The notes under the pieces were generated by a model. It was given only the letters and a program-made list of their open reading frames with translations, made no database searches and was not told where the DNA came from. A program made the position numbers and the translations under genes. From NCBI GenBank assembly GCA_947074145.1, contig CAMTOJ010000003.1:62001-126000 (forward strand): a stretch of 64,000 nt of DNA. The letters are read 5' to 3'. Source of the DNA: an uncultured Bacteroidales bacterium (GTDB taxonomy: Bacteria > Bacteroidota > Bacteroidia > Bacteroidales > JAUNSR01). Shown here one piece after another: positions 63,301 to 64,000 of the stretch. How positions within the stretch are numbered: position 1 is the stretch's first letter; each line of letters starts with the position of its first letter.

Positions 63301-64000
63301 AACAGATTCCAGGCTGATAAAAACTCATCTAAAGTTTCTCTTTTTGGTGATATAGATGTTATAGATGTTGCACGTCCCGAGATTCCTCAGTTCATACCCT
63401 GGCCTAACCTGGAAAGATTGAATAAGGAAAAAGAGTATGTCGGTATTTACCTGTCGGCACACCCCTTAGATGATTATAAGATTGCTATCGACTATGGCTG
63501 TAATACAAAATTGGAAGAGTTCAGCACTAATCTTGAAGCATTGAAATCAAGAGATATTCTTTTAGGTGGTATTGTAACCGGCTTCTTCGAAGGACAAACA
63601 AGAACAGGTAACCCCTATGGGCGTCTTAAAGTGGAAGACTATTCCGGTTCCCATGAGATTATGCTTTTCGGAAATGATTTTATCGAATATAGAAAATATG
63701 GTTACAATGGCATGTACTTACTTATATCAGGTAAATTCCAACCTCGCAGATTCAAAGAGAATGAGTTTGACTTTAGAATAGGTAAAATTGAATTACTGAC
63801 AGAAGTAAAAGATAGGCTTCTTGAATCATTAACTCTTATAATTCCTTTAACTGATATAAATAAGACTCTTGTCAATACTTTTGATTCGATGATTATATCT
63901 GATAAAAATTCCAGGGCAAAGCTGTTTTTCGAAATAGTTAACCCTTTGACAAATCAGACGATAAAGCTATATTCGAGATCTAAAAATATCACTATTAATA
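60400..64000 (+). CDS. dnaE: DNA polymerase III alpha subunit, partial
   Basis: The replicative polymerase of the chromosome. 1200 codons are visible from the ATG at 60400; the end lies outside, probably close, given the usual length of about 1200-1270 residues in this phylum. The PHP domain begins [19 protein letters not shown] and has [10 protein letters not shown]. The polymerase active-site aspartates are in [17 protein letters not shown] (Asp451 and Asp453 region), with [17 protein letters not shown] just before. Also seen are the fingers region ([43 protein letters not shown]), a helix-hairpin-helix area ([13 protein letters not shown]) and an OB fold (about 1045-1125). An insert of about 30 residues rich in Lys and Glu in the PHP domain ([20 protein letters not shown]) is a lineage trait. 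Confidence 0.97.
   Translation, partial: [1200 protein letters not shown]

Noticed and set aside
1-64000. CRISPR arrays, tRNA or rRNA genes, transposases or phage genes
   Set aside because: No regularly spaced repeats, cloverleaf-like sequence, transposase motif or phage structural gene was recognised while reading both strands.

Overview
The window is a low-GC chromosomal segment from a member of the Bacteroidota, most likely order Bacteroidales. The evidence is a SusC/SusD pair with a hybrid two-component regulator, promoters of the Bacteroidetes type (TTG about 20 bases before TAnnTTTG), few Shine-Dalgarno sequences, the gene order ilvD-ilvB-ilvN-thioesterase-ilvC, and a protein ending in a type IX secretion (T9SS) sorting domain. 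I cannot name a genus. No rRNA, tRNA, CRISPR array, transposase or phage gene was recognised.

Layout. 1-8.1 kb: the start of a flavodiiron protein gene (fprA, cut by the window edge), an O-acetylhomoserine sulfhydrylase gene with a divergent Lrp/AsnC regulator, a kdgK-eda operon for 2-keto-3-deoxygluconate behind a LacI-type operator, a GNAT acetyltransferase, and three small envelope or secreted proteins. 8.4-17.2 kb: a complete RND efflux operon (adaptor, pump, outer-membrane channel), a divergent AraC regulator with an RluA/TruC-like pseudouridine synthase behind it, and an MFS transporter. 17.7-23.4 kb: three consecutive genes for secreted repeat proteins (beta-helix; five 71-residue YWFD modules; Ig-like domains plus a seven-bladed RCC1 propeller and a T9SS signal). 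23.8-25.8 kb: a cupin gene and hcp (hybrid cluster protein) behind a 34-bp palindrome centred about 41.5 bases before the predicted transcription start.

26.1-48.8 kb is a large polysaccharide utilisation locus (PUL). Nine genes on the minus strand encode two GH127 beta-L-arabinofuranosidases, SusC, SusD, a lipoprotein with three DUF4859-like repeats, two HExxH metallopeptidase-like proteins, a CotH-kinase lipoprotein and a GH43 enzyme. A divergent hybrid two-component sensor-regulator lies next to them. The set suggests a plant arabinosylated glycoprotein or an arabinose-rich pectin as target; this is inference.

48.8-55.9 kb: a long inverted repeat at the regulator's stop codon, a predicted small RNA on the minus strand, then the branched-chain amino acid operon behind a classic attenuator with a leader peptide rich in Ile, Leu and Val. 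56-64 kb: a CpsB/YwqE-type PHP phosphatase, a protein joining two receiver domains to a PPDK-type ATP-grasp, and dnaE (DNA polymerase III alpha), which runs off the right edge.
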